DNA of 64,000 nucleotides from Chersky-299 sp963749535 (GCA_963749535.1 CAVVNF010000028.1:1-64000), one strand, 5' to 3'; positions 9,064 through 20,714 are shown, counted from the first letter of the stretch. Numbers and translations: made by a program. Notes: a model not told the origin generated them from the sequence alone.

Positions 9064-10497
9064 CTAGTCGCATCCTCCGGTCCGCTCGAAGGGAGAGCAC
9101 GTTGCGTCAGCGACGGCCGACATTTTGCCGCCATCAGGAGCCAGCAGAACGGTCCCGCTCTCCGCGACGGCTATCGCTGCGGCGCCGTCGGCCGACGCGG
9201 CCAGAAGTCCGTCACTCTGAGCGTCCATAGCCACGCGCGCCGCGGAGCGCTGGGCACGGGGGTCGAGCCTGAGAATGATCACGATCCCGATGCAGGCGAA
9301 GCCGCAGGCGATGAAGAACGGCACCTGATATCCGACGAAGTTGAGCACGATCCCGGCCAGTACAGGCACGACGATCGCGGTGGCGTGTAGGAAGGTCACG
9401 CCCATAGCAAGGCTAGGAGGTATGTCCTCGGGGACTGCGATCTTGCGCAGGTAGGTGGCTGCCCCGATGGGCGACAGCGGTGTGATGAAGTAATAGATCA
9501 CAAAGAAGATGCAGGCGAGGATGACGTTGTTCGCCAGAGCGTACCCTCCCAACGCCACGATGTAGGCCACGTTGATGACGGACAACGTGCGGCGTTCGCC
9601 GTAGCGGTCGAGCATGCGGCCGGCCCAGGACGACGAGACCATGCCCACCACCGCTGCCGCCAGCAGCACGATGCAGATCGAGGCCACGCCCAGATGAAAG
9701 TGATTGACCAGAACCCACAAGCCGAACGAGAAGAACAACTGCTGTCGAGCTCCGTCCAGCGCATTGAGCCAGTAGTAGTAACGATACTCACGCCGCAGCA
9801 CCAAACGTCGTTGGGCTAACACGGCCTGGGAGGGCTTCCCTTGGTGCAGATGAGGGAATCCCACGATCGCAGCCGCGGCGACTAGGGATATCGCGCCAAG
9901 CGCGAGAAACACCGGATGGAACGAAGACAGCTTGAACAAGAAAATGAAGAGGACGATCGCGGTACCGGCGAGCGCGCCGCCCTGGACATACGCCGCCATC
10001 CTGCCCAGGATGCTGCCGCTCTCCGACTCTTCGGTGAGGGTCATGCCGAGGGAGTACTGGGTCTGCAACACGGTGTGGAAGCCAATGCTGGAGATGATCA
10101 CCCACGGGATGACCGTCCAGAAATTGGTCGCCAGGACGAAGCCCGCAAGCCCGACACCGAGGAGCACGAGCGCGAAGGCCGTGAGCCGCTGCTGGGAGAG
10201 ACGGTAAAAAAGGGCGGTCAGAAAGATGAGGAAGAAGCCCGGGATCTCGCGGATCGCGGTGATGTAGCCAAACATGGGCCCGCTGAGATGTAGGACCCCC
10301 TGAAAGTAGTTCGTAAGTATGGCCTGGTTGCCGTAATACGCCAGACCGAACGCACCCGACATGACAGCGAGCATGAGGTAACCGCGACCCACCGGAGTCC
10401 GCCACATGTCCAGTAAGCGCTTCAAGACGGCATGCCTAGGGGCCATCCACGTCGGCACCTCGCTCCAGCGCAGACACGAGCGATCTTGCGCTATCAT
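9064..10497 (-). CDS. MFS transporter
   Basis: A 477-aa integral membrane protein with about twelve hydrophobic segments in two halves, separated by a charged loop (HLHQGKPSQ to RREYRYYY). It has a MLDRYGERR loop of the kind found between helices 8 and 9 in MFS carriers and a hydrophilic C-terminal tail of about 65 residues. The ATG at 10497 overlaps the stop of the FMN reductase in an ATGA junction, which points to translational coupling. It probably moves the substrate or product of the amide hydrolases in this operon. Confidence 0.8.
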   Translation of the reverse strand: MIAQDRSCLRWSEVPTWMAPRHAVLKRLLDMWRTPVGRGYLMLAVMSGAFGLAYYGNQAILTNYFQGVLHLSGPMFGYITAIREIPGFFLIFLTALFYRLSQQRLTAFALVLLGVGLAGFVLATNFWTVIPWVIISSIGFHTVLQTQYSLGMTLTEESESGSILGRMAAYVQGGALAGTAIVLFIFLFKLSSFHPVFLALGAISLVAAAAIVGFPHLHQGKPSQAVLAQRRLVLRREYRYYYWLNALDGARQQLFFSFGLWVLVNHFHLGVASICIVLLAAAVVGMVSSSWAGRMLDRYGERRTLSVINVAYIVALGGYALANNVILACIFFVIYYFITPLSPIGAATYLRKIAVPEDIPPSLAMGVTFLHATAIVVPVLAGIVLNFVGYQVPFFIACGFACIGIVIILRLDPRAQRSAARVAMDAQSDGLLAASADGAAAIAVAESGTVLLAPDGGKMSAVADATCSPFERTGGCD

Positions 10498-11135
10498 GCG
10501 CAAAGCCTCTTCCCCAGCTCGTAGGCCCGTTCGCAGTCCCGCGGGAACACATCCCTGCGCCGCGCGGCCTTGGCGTCTGGGTCCCAAGCGGTGGACAAGT
10601 ACTTGGAGTAGTCGTCGAACTGGTAGGTGTCTGTGCTGAGCAGAACCTCGCAGCTCCCGAATATGCGGGTCATGATGGCCCTTGACGCAGCGACACTGGA
10701 GTCCTGGTGGAAAGCACCGATGTGCTCCTCGGGCACGTTCATCGTGTAGATGAAGGCGGTCGAGATCTTTCGGGGAAAGATGGAGGCGTGGTCAGGGGTG
10801 TACGTCAGATACGGGAACAGAAGACGCTCCATGAAGGATCGCATCTCCCCTGTCTCGGTATGGAAATAGAAGGGCGATCCCAATATCAGCACATCGGCCT
10901 GGGACGCACGATCCAGAAGAGGGCTGAGCTCGTCGCGCATGTTGCACCGGCCATAGTTCTTCCCGCCCAGCCGCTTGCAGCCGAAGCAACTGGTGCAGCC
11001 CTGGTAGGTGTGGTCGTAAAGGTGGATCAATTCGGTCTCCGCGCCGGCCTCCGCGCAGCCGCGTAGAGCGTTTTCCAGCAGAGTCGCCGTGTTCCACTTC
11101 TTCCGGGGGCTGCCGTTGACGGCGATCGCTCTCAT
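10494..11135 (-). CDS. NAD(P)H-dependent FMN reductase/flavodoxin-fold protein
   Basis: A 213-aa flavodoxin-fold protein of the iron-sulfur flavoprotein/NADPH-dependent FMN reductase type. The phosphate-binding loop NGSPRKKWNT is at residues 7-16. A CTSCFGCKR cluster (C47, C50, C53) matches the cysteine cluster of iron-sulfur flavoproteins. GSPFYFHTETGEM is the flavin-binding turn. It transfers electrons between pyridine nucleotide or ferredoxin and flavin. Its own ribosome site is weak. It starts inside the stop of an 11-codon leader ORF and ends overlapping the MFS gene. Confidence 0.8.
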   Translation of the reverse strand: MRAIAVNGSPRKKWNTATLLENALRGCAEAGAETELIHLYDHTYQGCTSCFGCKRLGGKNYGRCNMRDELSPLLDRASQADVLILGSPFYFHTETGEMRSFMERLLFPYLTYTPDHASIFPRKISTAFIYTMNVPEEHIGAFHQDSSVAASRAIMTRIFGSCEVLLSTDTYQFDDYSKYLSTAWDPDAKAARRRDVFPRDCERAYELGKRLCA

Positions 11136-11167
11136 CGGAAGCCCATCTCGACATAGTTAGCGCCCAT
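11132..11167 (-). CDS. 11-codon leader ORF overlapping the FMN reductase start
   Basis: An ATG at 11167 follows AAAGGAG (complement of 11173-11179) at five bases. It encodes MGANYVEMGFR and stops at a TGA that overlaps the reductase ATG as ATGA. This is either a translation-coupling minigene or the true start of the reductase separated by a one-base frame change. Confidence 0.4.
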   Translation of the reverse strand: MGANYVEMGFR

Positions 11168-11304
11168 CGTTTCTCCTTTCAGATGGCACCAGCTTACGCT
11201 CTGGCCGGGGAAGTTCTCAACCTCGTTGGCTCGCGAATCGCGATTTCATGGCTCTAGGGATGCGTGCACGGCACTGGGGCGGACCGCATCGTTGGAGGAA
11301 CAAG

Positions 11305-11448
11305 GTGGAGACAAGAGTGGGGCGCGCCCGGCCCGGGCAGCGAGCCTACGACCTACGCCAACTCTACCTCGACGTAGTGATCCCGGCGATCGTCAACGAG
11401 TGGGACCGTTACACGCGTCCCTTCTTCTTGCAGGCCCGCGCCGTCTAG
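11305..11448 (+). CDS. small hypothetical ORF
   Basis: A GTG at 11305 follows GGAGG at six bases and opens a 47-residue frame ending QARAV. No family is recognised. The C-terminal half is enriched in hydrophobic and aromatic residues. It is the only plausible coding content in 11168-11534 and may be a gene remnant. Confidence 0.2.
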   Translation: METRVGRARPGQRAYDLRQLYLDVVIPAIVNEWDRYTRPFFLQARAV

Positions 11449-11534
11449 TCTGCCTCGGATCATCGGCTCAGGAGCCTTGTCGACCCGCCCGGCCCCAGGT
11501 ACCTCCGCGATCGGTTCGGCCTCTGGTGCTTTCG

Positions 11535-14500
11535 CTACACCCTCTGCCCGGGCGCTTTCGCGACCCGCTTGATGGTGATGTGGTAGAAGGTCTCGCGATA
11601 GCGGTAGTGACCTTGTACGACTCCCAGTGCTCCGGGAGCAACGGCGTGAGTCGTAACTTGTCGACGTCCAGCCGGAGACCGATCAACGTCTCCACGACCA
11701 GCCTGTACATCCAGGCCGCCGCGCCGGTGTACCACGTCCAGCCTCCCCGGCCGGTATGCGGCGGCGCGCCGTAGACGTCCGCGCTCACGACGTAGGGCTC
11801 CACCTTGTAGCGCTCCGCTCACGCCAGACAGGTCCCCGTGGTGGACGGGATTGAGCATCTCGAAGAACTGCCACGCGCGCTCCGCGTCGCCCATCATCGC
11901 AAACGCCATCGCCGCCCAGATCGCGGCGTGAGTGTACTGTCCCCCGTTCTCCCGTACGCCGGGCACGTATCCCTTGATGTAGCCGGGCTCCAGCTTGGAC
12001 GTGTCGAAAGGCGGATCGAGGAGCTTGATGATGCCTGCGTCCCGATCCACCAGAAGCTTGTCCACGGCGGCCATGGCCTCGCGGGCCCGCTCAGGATCTC
12101 CCGCCCCTGAGATCACCGCCCAGCTCTGACTGATCGAGTCGATGCGACATTCGTCGTTGCCGGAAGAGCCGAGGGGCGTGCCATCGTCGAAGTACGCGCG
12201 CCGGTACCAGCCACCGTCCCAGGCGTGGGCCTCGATGTTGGCCCGCAGTTCCTCGGCGTGGGACGCACAGAGCGAGCCACCTCCGCGTCTCCACGGCTCC
12301 GGGCCAGTTCCGCGAACAAGTCGAGGTTGTGGTGGAGGAACCAGGCCAGCCACACGCTCTCGCCCTTGCCCTGACGGCCGACGAGGTTCATGCCGTCGTT
12401 CCAGTCGCCGGTCCCCATGAGGGGCAATCCATGGCGCCCGAACCGCAGGCCGTGCTTGAGGGCGCGCACGCAATGCTCGTACAGAGTGGCAACGTCGGTC
12501 GACCGCTGTGGAAGATCATAGTAGGCCTCTTCGTCAGGACTCAGTTCCCGGCCCTCGAGGAAAGCCACGGGTTCGTCGAGGACGCCGGTGTCGCCTATGG
12601 AGGACACATAGCGGCACGTCGCGTAGGGGAGCCATAGATAGTCATCGGACGAATGGGTGCGTACACCATGCCCCGCGGGGGGATGCCACCAATGCTGCAC
12701 GTCGCCCTCGCGGAACTGGCGCTCGGCACATCGCAGCAGCTGCTCGCGAGCCAGCCAGGGAGTGGCGTGCATCAGGGCCATCGTGTCCTGCAGTTGATCG
12801 CGAAAACCGTAGGCTCCGCCGGATTGATAGTAGCCGCTCCGACCCCACACCCTGCGAGGAGAGCGTCTGGTAGATCAGCCAACCGTTGGCCATCACGTTC
12901 AAGGCGGCGTCCGGCGTCTCCACGTACACGGTGCCCAGCGTGCGGCTCCAGTGCGCCCACACCGCCTCCAGTGCCTGACGGGCGCCGGCGGGACCGCTGA
13001 ACCGCTGCAACAGCCTCTGCGCGTCGTCCACGTCGGCCGCCGATCCCAGCACGAACACGACATCCTGCTCCTGCCCATCGGCCAGTTCGATCTGGGTCTG
13101 GATCGCCGCGCACGGATCGAGTCCTGCACCAGTCCTTCCGGAGAGTCGCCCTCGCCGCATGGCCGCCGGGATCCGCCAGCGAACCATTGCGGCCGATGAA
13201 CTCGGTGCGACTGGCGGTGACGCTGCGCCTCGCCCCGCTCGTCTGCGCGAAGACCACCCGGTCGGACCACTGGCGGGAATAGCGGTTGCGCGCGAACAGC
13301 GCCCCGGTGTCGGCGTCCTTTTCCGTAACGATGTGCATGAGATTGGAGTGCCGCCACTCACCCAGCACCAGCTCCCAGTAAGCAGTGAGCGACAACCGGC
13401 GGTCACGTCCCGAGTGATTGCGCAGCTTGACCACGACGAACTTCACCGGGGCGTCCATGGCGACGTAGGTGGTCATCTCGGAGAAGATCTTGGATTCGTC
13501 ATGTTCGAAGACGGTGTACCCGAAACCGTGTCGACACTCGTAGCCCGCGCGGCCCGGGAGCGGGGAGCGGAGCGGGCGACCAGAAGGCACCGGTTTCCTC
13601 GTCGCGGAGGTACATCGCTTCCCCACTGCTGTCGCTCACAGGGTCGTTATGAAAGGTCGTCAAGCGGAATTCGTGCGCGTTCTCCACCCAGGTGTAGGCG
13701 CTGCCGCTCTCGCTGACGACGGTCCCGACGTAAGGGCTCGCGATCACGTTGGCCCATGGGGCGGGCGTGCTCTCGCCGGGGTTCAAGCTGATGACGTATT
13801 CGCGGCCATCGAGCGGTGAAGCCGCCCGAGGCCGTTGTGGAAAAGACTCTCTCGCTTCGCCAGCGGCTACGGCGGCTTCGGCACGCGGTTGACGCGAGGG
13901 CCTCGAGCGCTCCGGGTAGGCGTTCGGCCGGTAAGCGGCGTTGCACCTGCTCGGCGAACGTCTCCACGGTGTCGGTGAGCACGACGCGGGCGACAGTCTG
14001 GAACAGCACTCGGTCCTCTTCGGACAGCTCGTCACCGCGCCGGACGAAAGACGCCGCCCGGCTTGTCGAACACAGCCGCTTCGGGCCCGACGTTGATGAG
14101 GGCCATGATCTCGTCGTGCAGCACCGCCCGATAGCCTGAGAAGTCCTCGATCAAGATCACCAGGTCCGCGGCCAGGCCCTTGATCCTCCAGTAGGCATGA
14201 GCCTGCAGAGCCTGCCGCACGAGGTCGATGCGAGTCACATCGCCGATGCGCACCAACACGATGGGCAGGTCCCCGGAGATCCCGAACCGCCAAAGTCCGG
14301 GTTGGCCAAGTTGGTTGCGCGTGATGATGCTGGCGGAGGCCCGCCGGGAAGCGTTCGCGTGGATGACGGAGGTGGCAAGGCGGCCGTAGATCTGGGCATC
14401 CGCCTCGGTGACATTGAGTAGGCGCAGCACCTCCTGGCTTTGGAACCACGCCATCTCGAAAGCGCGCTCGACAAAGCGGCGGTCACCGTATTTCTCGATC

Positions 14501-17500
14501 AAAGCCAAGGCGGCTTCGCGAGTCTCGGCGACGCCGGAGATCACCTGCAGGGTGACGCGACTCGTCTGGCGGGTACCGTCACCGTGCGGCGGATGGCCAC
14601 GATAGGGTCGAGCACCGGACCCTGGGTGTTCGACAACGGCGACTGGTCCACGGCCCGTCGAATGCCACCGGATTCGCCGCGGTCCTTCCCCGGCCTATGA
14701 ACCGGGCCCGGTCGGTCTCGTACGAGGTATCTCCTCTGGGGGCACCCGGGACGGCCAGCAGATGGAACATCCACGGCGATCTGCTCCTCGGGAGTCCGCC
14801 GGCGGCGCCGCTTGCAGAGGATGGCCCCGTGCTGCGGAAGAATCTCGGTCTGCACGAACAGGTTGCTGAAAGCACGGTGGGCCAGGTCGGCGTTCACCGG
14901 TGCCATGACCACTTCCGCGTAACTCGTGACCTCGATCTCGCGGGCCTCTGAGGACAGATTGGTGAGGGTGACGCGGCGGATCTCGACGTCGTCCTCCGGC
15001 GAGACGCTGATCTCGGTGTGTGCTTCGATGGCATTGATCGAGCCGGCGGTATTCGGCGCGGGCCTGCACGAAGACCGCCTCGTACCGCTGGGCCTCTGCT
15101 CCGCGTCGGTTGGTACGCCGTCGACCAGTAGTCGCCCGATCGGCGATCGCGCAAATAGATGAACGTGCCGGAGCAATCGCAGGTGACATCCTCCCGCCAG
15201 CGCGTGACCGCCAGGTCGCGCCAGTGGCTGTAGCCGCCGCCCGCGTTCGTGACCATGACGTGGTAGCTGGCCGTTCGAGAGCAGGTGGACCTCGGGCAGC
15301 GGCGTGTTCGGATCGGTAAGCACCCGGTGGATGGCGCCGCGTCTCGGCGGATACACGTGCCCGGCCTCAGCGGTCTCGCCCTCCGCGGGATGAACGGTCA
15401 CCGCGTGTTTGGGCACCCGCTCCTGAAGCAGCAACTCCGTGGTGCGCACCAACGGGTCCGAAAGGAATCGGCGCTGCATGGGTCCATCGAGCAACGCGTG
15501 CTCGAGAGCCAGCAAACTCATCCCTTGATGGTGGGCCATGAAACAGCGCACAACTGCGTGGCTCGTCCCCGGGAGCATGCGCGATGGGGTGTAATCGATG
15601 GCCTCGTACAACCCGTAGTCACCGAGAAAGCCATCGGCCGTGAGTGTCTCCAGATTGCGACACGCCTCGCGGGGGGCGACCGTCAAAGCGAGGGCGGTGG
15701 CGTAGGGCGCGATGACCAGATCCTCGGCGAGGCCGCGTCTTGAAACCCAACCCCGGGACGCCGAACGCCCGGTATTGGTAGACCTGATTCATGTCGACGG
15801 CGTTGTAGCACGACTCGGAGATACCCCAGGGCACATGGCGTTGCCGTCCATAATCGATCTGGCGCGAGACGGCGGCCCGGCAGGCTTGGTCCAGCAGGGT
15901 GTTCTCGATAGCTGGGCAGGAACAGTCGCGGCATGAGGTACTCGAACATCGAGCCGCTCCACGAGATCAAGCTGATGTCGCCGCCATGGCTCGTGAGCAG
16001 GCGGCCGAGCGCGAACCAGTGCTTCTGGGGCACCTGGCCCTCCGCGATGAGCAGGAAACTCGTCAGGCGGGCTTCAGATGCCAGCAGGTCGTACCAGCCC
16101 GGATCCCGCCGCCGCTCGCCCATGTCGTAGCCGATGCTCAGCAGATCTCGGCGCCGGATCGTAGAGGAAATCGAAATCCATGGCCGCCAGGTCGTGGCAC
16201 CGGGCGATCAGATCGTCGATTGCCCCAGCCGCTTCCGGGCCGCGGCCGCGCCGTCGACCGAGCGCACCGGCCGCCGCGGCCACGCCGGTCACTCGGGCCA
16301 ACTGCGTCTGCCAAGCCGGCCAGCTCCCCAGGGTAGGGACCTTGCCGAAGTAGCGCGGATTCGGGCACCAACGACCTCAGGTCGTCGCGAAATCTGCGGC
16401 ATTGGCGGTGAAGCGCGTGCGCCCAGTAATGAAGCTCGGCCGCGTTCTTCGCCGATGGCGCCGCGACCAATTCCTTGGTGGCTCGGCAGAGCTCATCCAG
16501 CAGCGCTTGCGCGGCTGCCGGTGTTTCCCCCTCGCGGCGTCACGAGCGGAAGCGTGCTCTGCAAGGACTTGATCTGCTTCTCCACCTCGGGCGTCCACGG
16601 GCGACGGCAGTGTGCGGCCAGCGCCAGCAGCGTGTCCTCGATGCCTCGAAAGTCGCGGTCGCCCAGCACCGGCTGGTCTCTTCAGCTCGTTCAGGCCCGC
16701 GCGCAACGCGAGCAGGCTCCCGGCCAGATTGCCGCTGTCCACGGAAGAGACGTACTGCGGGTGGAGCGGAAGCAGGGTGCTGCGTGTCGTACCAGTTGTA
16801 GAAATGGCCGCGGAAGCGCTCGAGCTTCTCCATCGTCTTCAGAGCCCGGTCGGTCCTGCGCAAGAGCTCGCCGGCGGAGATGTATCCGAAATCGTGCGCC
16901 GCCAGATTTGCCAGAAGCGCCATGCCCATGTTCGTGGGGACGTGCGCGGCGGCGATGTTCGGAGACGGATACTCCTGGTAGTTGTCGGGCGGCAGCCAGT
17001 TGTGCTCGGGGCCGACAAAATCGGCGAAGAACCGCCACGTACGCCGGGCCAGCGTTCGCAGGAACGCCTGCTGTTGGACGCTCAAGTCCGCTGACGGCCG
17101 AGCGCAGCGGCCTGCTGATCCACCAGCCGACGATGGGCGACGACCAGCCAGAGCAGCAGCACCGGGATCACGAACGGCCATCCGGCCATGCGGGTGCAGG
17201 CGCCACGGCCAGCACCACCGCCAGAACGATGGCCAGAAGTGGCGCCATCCACATCTCGAGAAGGAAACCGAGCGGCGTGCGCCGCGCGTTGCGGCGCCGA
17301 TAGGACGGCATGTGCCACAGCATCAGTCCGCGGCGGGTAAAGAGCATCTTCACACCCGAGCGGAGGATGGCATCCAGGTAGACCAGCGCGTCGTATGGCA
17401 GAAGGACCAGCGTCAGCAGCGCCCGTATGAGCGGACGGATAGCCGACTTGCCCGTCAGCACCAAGTGTACCGGCCATTCCCGTTCCTCGGGCTTTCGCAC

Positions 17501-20119
17501 GAGCTCGATCGCGGTGGTCAGCAAGGGGGCAGGAACAGCACGCCCGCGACCAGCAAGGTCCCACAGCCACGCGGGCCCCGGGCCCCACAGCCATCCGCCC
17601 AGCAACAACGCGACAAGCGCCGCCGGCACGAGGCTGCGGCGCAGGTTGTCGAAAAGCTTCCAGACCGACAGCGGCGAGAGCGGATTCGGCCGCCGTTTTC
17701 CATCCGGCCCGGGCACGCGCGGGAAGCAGCCAGCCGGCAAGCTGCCAGTCGCCCCGTGTCCACCGGTGCCTCCGACTGGCCTCCATGGCATAGCTCGACC
17801 GGATGCTCCTCGATGAGGTCGACGTCCGTCACCAGTGCCGAGCGCGCATAGCCGCTTTCCAGGAGGTCGTGGCTGAGGATCAGGTTCTCCGGGAAACGTC
17901 CGTGGACGGCCTGCGAGAAGGCATCCACGTCGTAGATGCCTTTGCCGATGAACGAACCTTCGCCGAACAGATCCTGATAGACGTCGGAGATCTCGCGCGT
18001 GTACGGATCGATGCCCGCCTCGCCGGCGAACAGACGCGTGAACCGCGAACCGCTTGTGCTCGTGAGGCTGATCGGACGCGCGCGGCTGCAGGATCGCATA
18101 CCCCTCGACCACGCGGCCCTTCTTGCGGGTCATACAGCGGCCGGTTGAGCGGATGAGCCATGTTCCCGATGAGCGTGCGCGCCGCGTCGCGGGGCAGTTG
18201 CGTGTCGGTGTCGAGGGTGATGACGTAGCGGATCGACCCGAGGATCGGACCGATCGCCGACGATGTCGGAGAATGCCGGACCTGCGAAGCTTGCCAAGTC
18301 CGGACTACTGCCGGACGCTGTCTCTCCAGACGGGCCCCGGCCGGACCCCGCGCTCCCCTTCCGAGCCGCTAGTAGAAGCGCGTTGAACTGCTCCAGCTTG
18401 CCGCGCTTGCGCTCCTAGCCCATCCACACCCGATCGTGCGGATTCCACACCCGGGGTCGGTGGAACAAATAGAAGATGCCCGGGCGGTCCTCGCTGTACG
18501 CATCATTGAGGGCCTCGATGCCGGCGCGGGCCAGGCTGATCAACTTCTCATCGCCGGGCTGGACCCGCTCCGAGGCGTCGGTGAAATCCGTCAGCAGGGC
18601 GAAGAAGAGATTAGGGTCGCGATTTCCCAGATAGCGTATCTCGAGCGCTTCCAGCAGGTCGGAAACGTCCTCCTCCTTGCCAAGAAGCGTCGGAACGACG
18701 ACCATCGTTCGCTGATCGGCCGGGATGCCTTTGGAAAAGTCGAGCCGAGGCAGCACTCGAGGAGCAACCGTGATCGTGACCAGCATATTGACTATGGGAA
18801 TGACCATCGCCGAAGCCGACACAAGTCCGACGATGGCGAAGAAGATGGACTAGCCGATACCGTGGTCTAACGAGGCCACATAGGCGACCACGAAGGCCGC
18901 GGCCAGCGCGCTGAGCAGCAAGATCGGCGCAAGGTACAGGAACAGGCGAAAAGGTCGGCGCAGCCCGGGTGGCGCGCACCATGAGCGGCACCTTGCTGCC
19001 CATGGCCCGCTCGAGCGCGGGCCGGCCCTTGTTCGATGAGGTAGTAACCCACATGCGCCGCTGCGATCATGGCTGCCGTGCTGCTCGGCAGAAGCCTGCG
19101 CGAGAGCTATGGCCGCCCGGGCGGCATCCCGCTCGTTCTTGCAACTCCCTCGGGCCACGGCCTCGATGGCGTGCCGGTAGCGGTCGCGGGTGGGGAAATC
19201 CTGCGACGCATAGACTCCGGCCGGATCGAGGCGCAGAAGATGCTCGACGAGACTGAGCTCCTCGACGAACTTCCCCCAATCCATCGCGGAGATGAAACGC
19301 AGGCTCCCCACGCTGTTTGCGATGGAGATCTGGTCGGTCGCCGCCGTCCGGCTGGCCGCCTCCAGGAGTTGCACCGCGCTTACCCCCTGCTCGGAGAGCC
19401 GATGCTCCAGCCAGGTCTGGACGAACGAGCAGAGCCGGGCCCTGGCCTTGCAGCCGGGCGTAGAAGTCCTCCACGAACGGGGCGGTCAGCGGCACGTCGG
19501 CATCGGCGAACTCCGCGAGCACGTGGATGAGCTGTTTCGGGTCCGCTTCGGCCGCCGCCAGCATGCGGTCGGCCCAGGCGATGGCCGCGTCTCGCTCCTC
19601 TCGGCGGCGGGCGATCCGCACCCCCACGTGGCGGATGTTTTCGAGCAACGCCAGCCGCAGCATGATCGGAAAAGCCCACAACTCGCCCAGATTGAGCGGC
19701 TGAGCGGTCTGGTAGGCGGCGACGAAAGCGGCGGCGTTGTCCCGGTCGACCCGACCATCCTGATGGGAGATCAGATCCAGGGCCACAGTCGTAGATCCGC
19801 GGAAAACCGGCCGACGGGCCACGACCCAGCCGCGGAAGCTGCCGGCTGTACCGGCGCGGCAGATCCCGGCGGGCCACGGCGATCTGCTGCTCGATGAGAT
19901 AGAAGTTGTCGAGCAGCCAGGCCTCTGCCGGCATGACCCGCTCTCCTGCCATGGTGGCGGCGGTCACCAGCGTCGTACGCGGCGAAGAGCGCTGCGCTCG
20001 TTCTCGGCCAGCCGGTGAAGCAGCTTGTCGCGCCCTCGGCGTCGATCGATAAGGTGGACGCTCCCGAGCGCCACGGCGCAATGCTTCAACTGGTCGACGC
20101 TGAGTAATTCCGAACGCAT
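11535..20119 (-). pseudogene. ndvB: cyclic beta-1,2-glucan synthase (NdvB/ChvB) gene, multiply frameshifted
   Basis: Remnant of a gene for a roughly 2,850-aa membrane glycosyltransferase (GT84) that builds cyclic beta-glucans. The pieces occur in family order on the minus strand. First come LLSVDQLKHCA (20.1 kb), MPAEAWLLDNFYLIEQQIA, and a transmembrane stretch near 18.9 kb. Next are IRYVITLDTDTQLP (18.2 kb), FTRLFAGEAGIDPYT (18.0 kb), and KKHW-type glucoamylase-like segments with SMFEYLMPRLF (15.9 kb). Last is the C-terminal GH94 phosphorylase-like domain with GTGDWNDGMNLVG (12.4 kb), ending YHITIKRVAKAPGQRV. The total length matches the intact family. About 30 frame changes and two in-frame TAG codons (18848-18850 and 18415-18417 regions) prevent a full product. 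Most changes equal one added base. Confidence 0.88.
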
Positions 20120-20540
20120 CGGTTCGGAATCGAGGTCGGCGTGGTACCGATCTCGCTGCTGCGCCGAGGATTCGAGGCTTCTGGGAGCTATGGGATACCC
20201 CTTTCGCCGCGCACGGCGCCAGGATCTATACGTTCTGGAGTCTTTGTTACCCGCATCTGCCTCTGGTGAGTCCCTGATCGGCGAACGGCGGGCTAGAATC
20301 AAGAGGCCTGCGGGCTCCACGGCGCAAAGGCCTGGCCGACGGTTCGAATCAGCCGCAGTGGCCGAAGCTGCGGGTCACGTACCTTTGTACCACGTCTCGT
20401 TCCTTTTCAGCGTTAATCGTCCTCCAAATGCCGCGCCGTCTTCCGATACCGACCCGCGCCTCGCGAGCCACGCGGCTTGAGACGTCCGGCATTGGGGTAG
20501 ACCGCACCTGAATCCCTGTGGAACGAGGAGGAAATTAGAG
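20120..20540. other. intergenic stretch without recognised gene
   Basis: This is the divergent region between the ndvB remnant and the rubredoxin gene. Short frames exist but none shows family sequence or a good ribosome site. It should hold the promoter of the rubredoxin gene; no clear hexamers were found. A GGTTCGAATC string resembles a tRNA T-loop but has no matching stems. Confidence 0.4.
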
Positions 20541-20714
20541 ATGCAGAAGTGGATCTGTCAGGTATGTGACTACATCTACGATCCGGACAAAGGCGACCCG
20601 ACGCAGGATATACCGCCTGGGACACCCTTCGAGGATCTTCCCGACGACTGGCAATGCCCGGATTGCGGGGTAGGAAAAGAGGACTTCGAGCCTGACCTCG
20701 ACGCGGAGCTCTAG
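20541..20714 (+). CDS. rubredoxin
   Basis: A 57-aa rubredoxin carrying one iron on four cysteines: C6 and C9 in ICQVCDYIYDPDKGD, and C39 and C42 in WQCPDCGVGKEDFE. All hallmark residues are present (Y11, Y13, W37, F30) and the length is normal. GAGGAGG lies nine bases before the ATG. It shuttles single electrons in the cytosol, usually to oxygen-defence or alkane/aldehyde enzymes. It stands alone, divergent from ndvB and convergent with the decarboxylase-like gene, so its partner is not identified. Confidence 0.95.
   Translation: MQKWICQVCDYIYDPDKGDPTQDIPPGTPFEDLPDDWQCPDCGVGKEDFEPDLDAEL

Noticed and set aside
11535..20119. Programmed frameshifting or recoding of ndvB
   Set aside because: There are too many junctions, no recurring slippery heptamer or downstream stimulatory structure, and two TAG codons. 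Decay or sequence error is simpler.
20336..20360. GGTTCGAATC string resembling a tRNA T-loop
   Set aside because: The flanking bases do not form a five-base T-stem, and no acceptor, D or anticodon arms could be placed around it.
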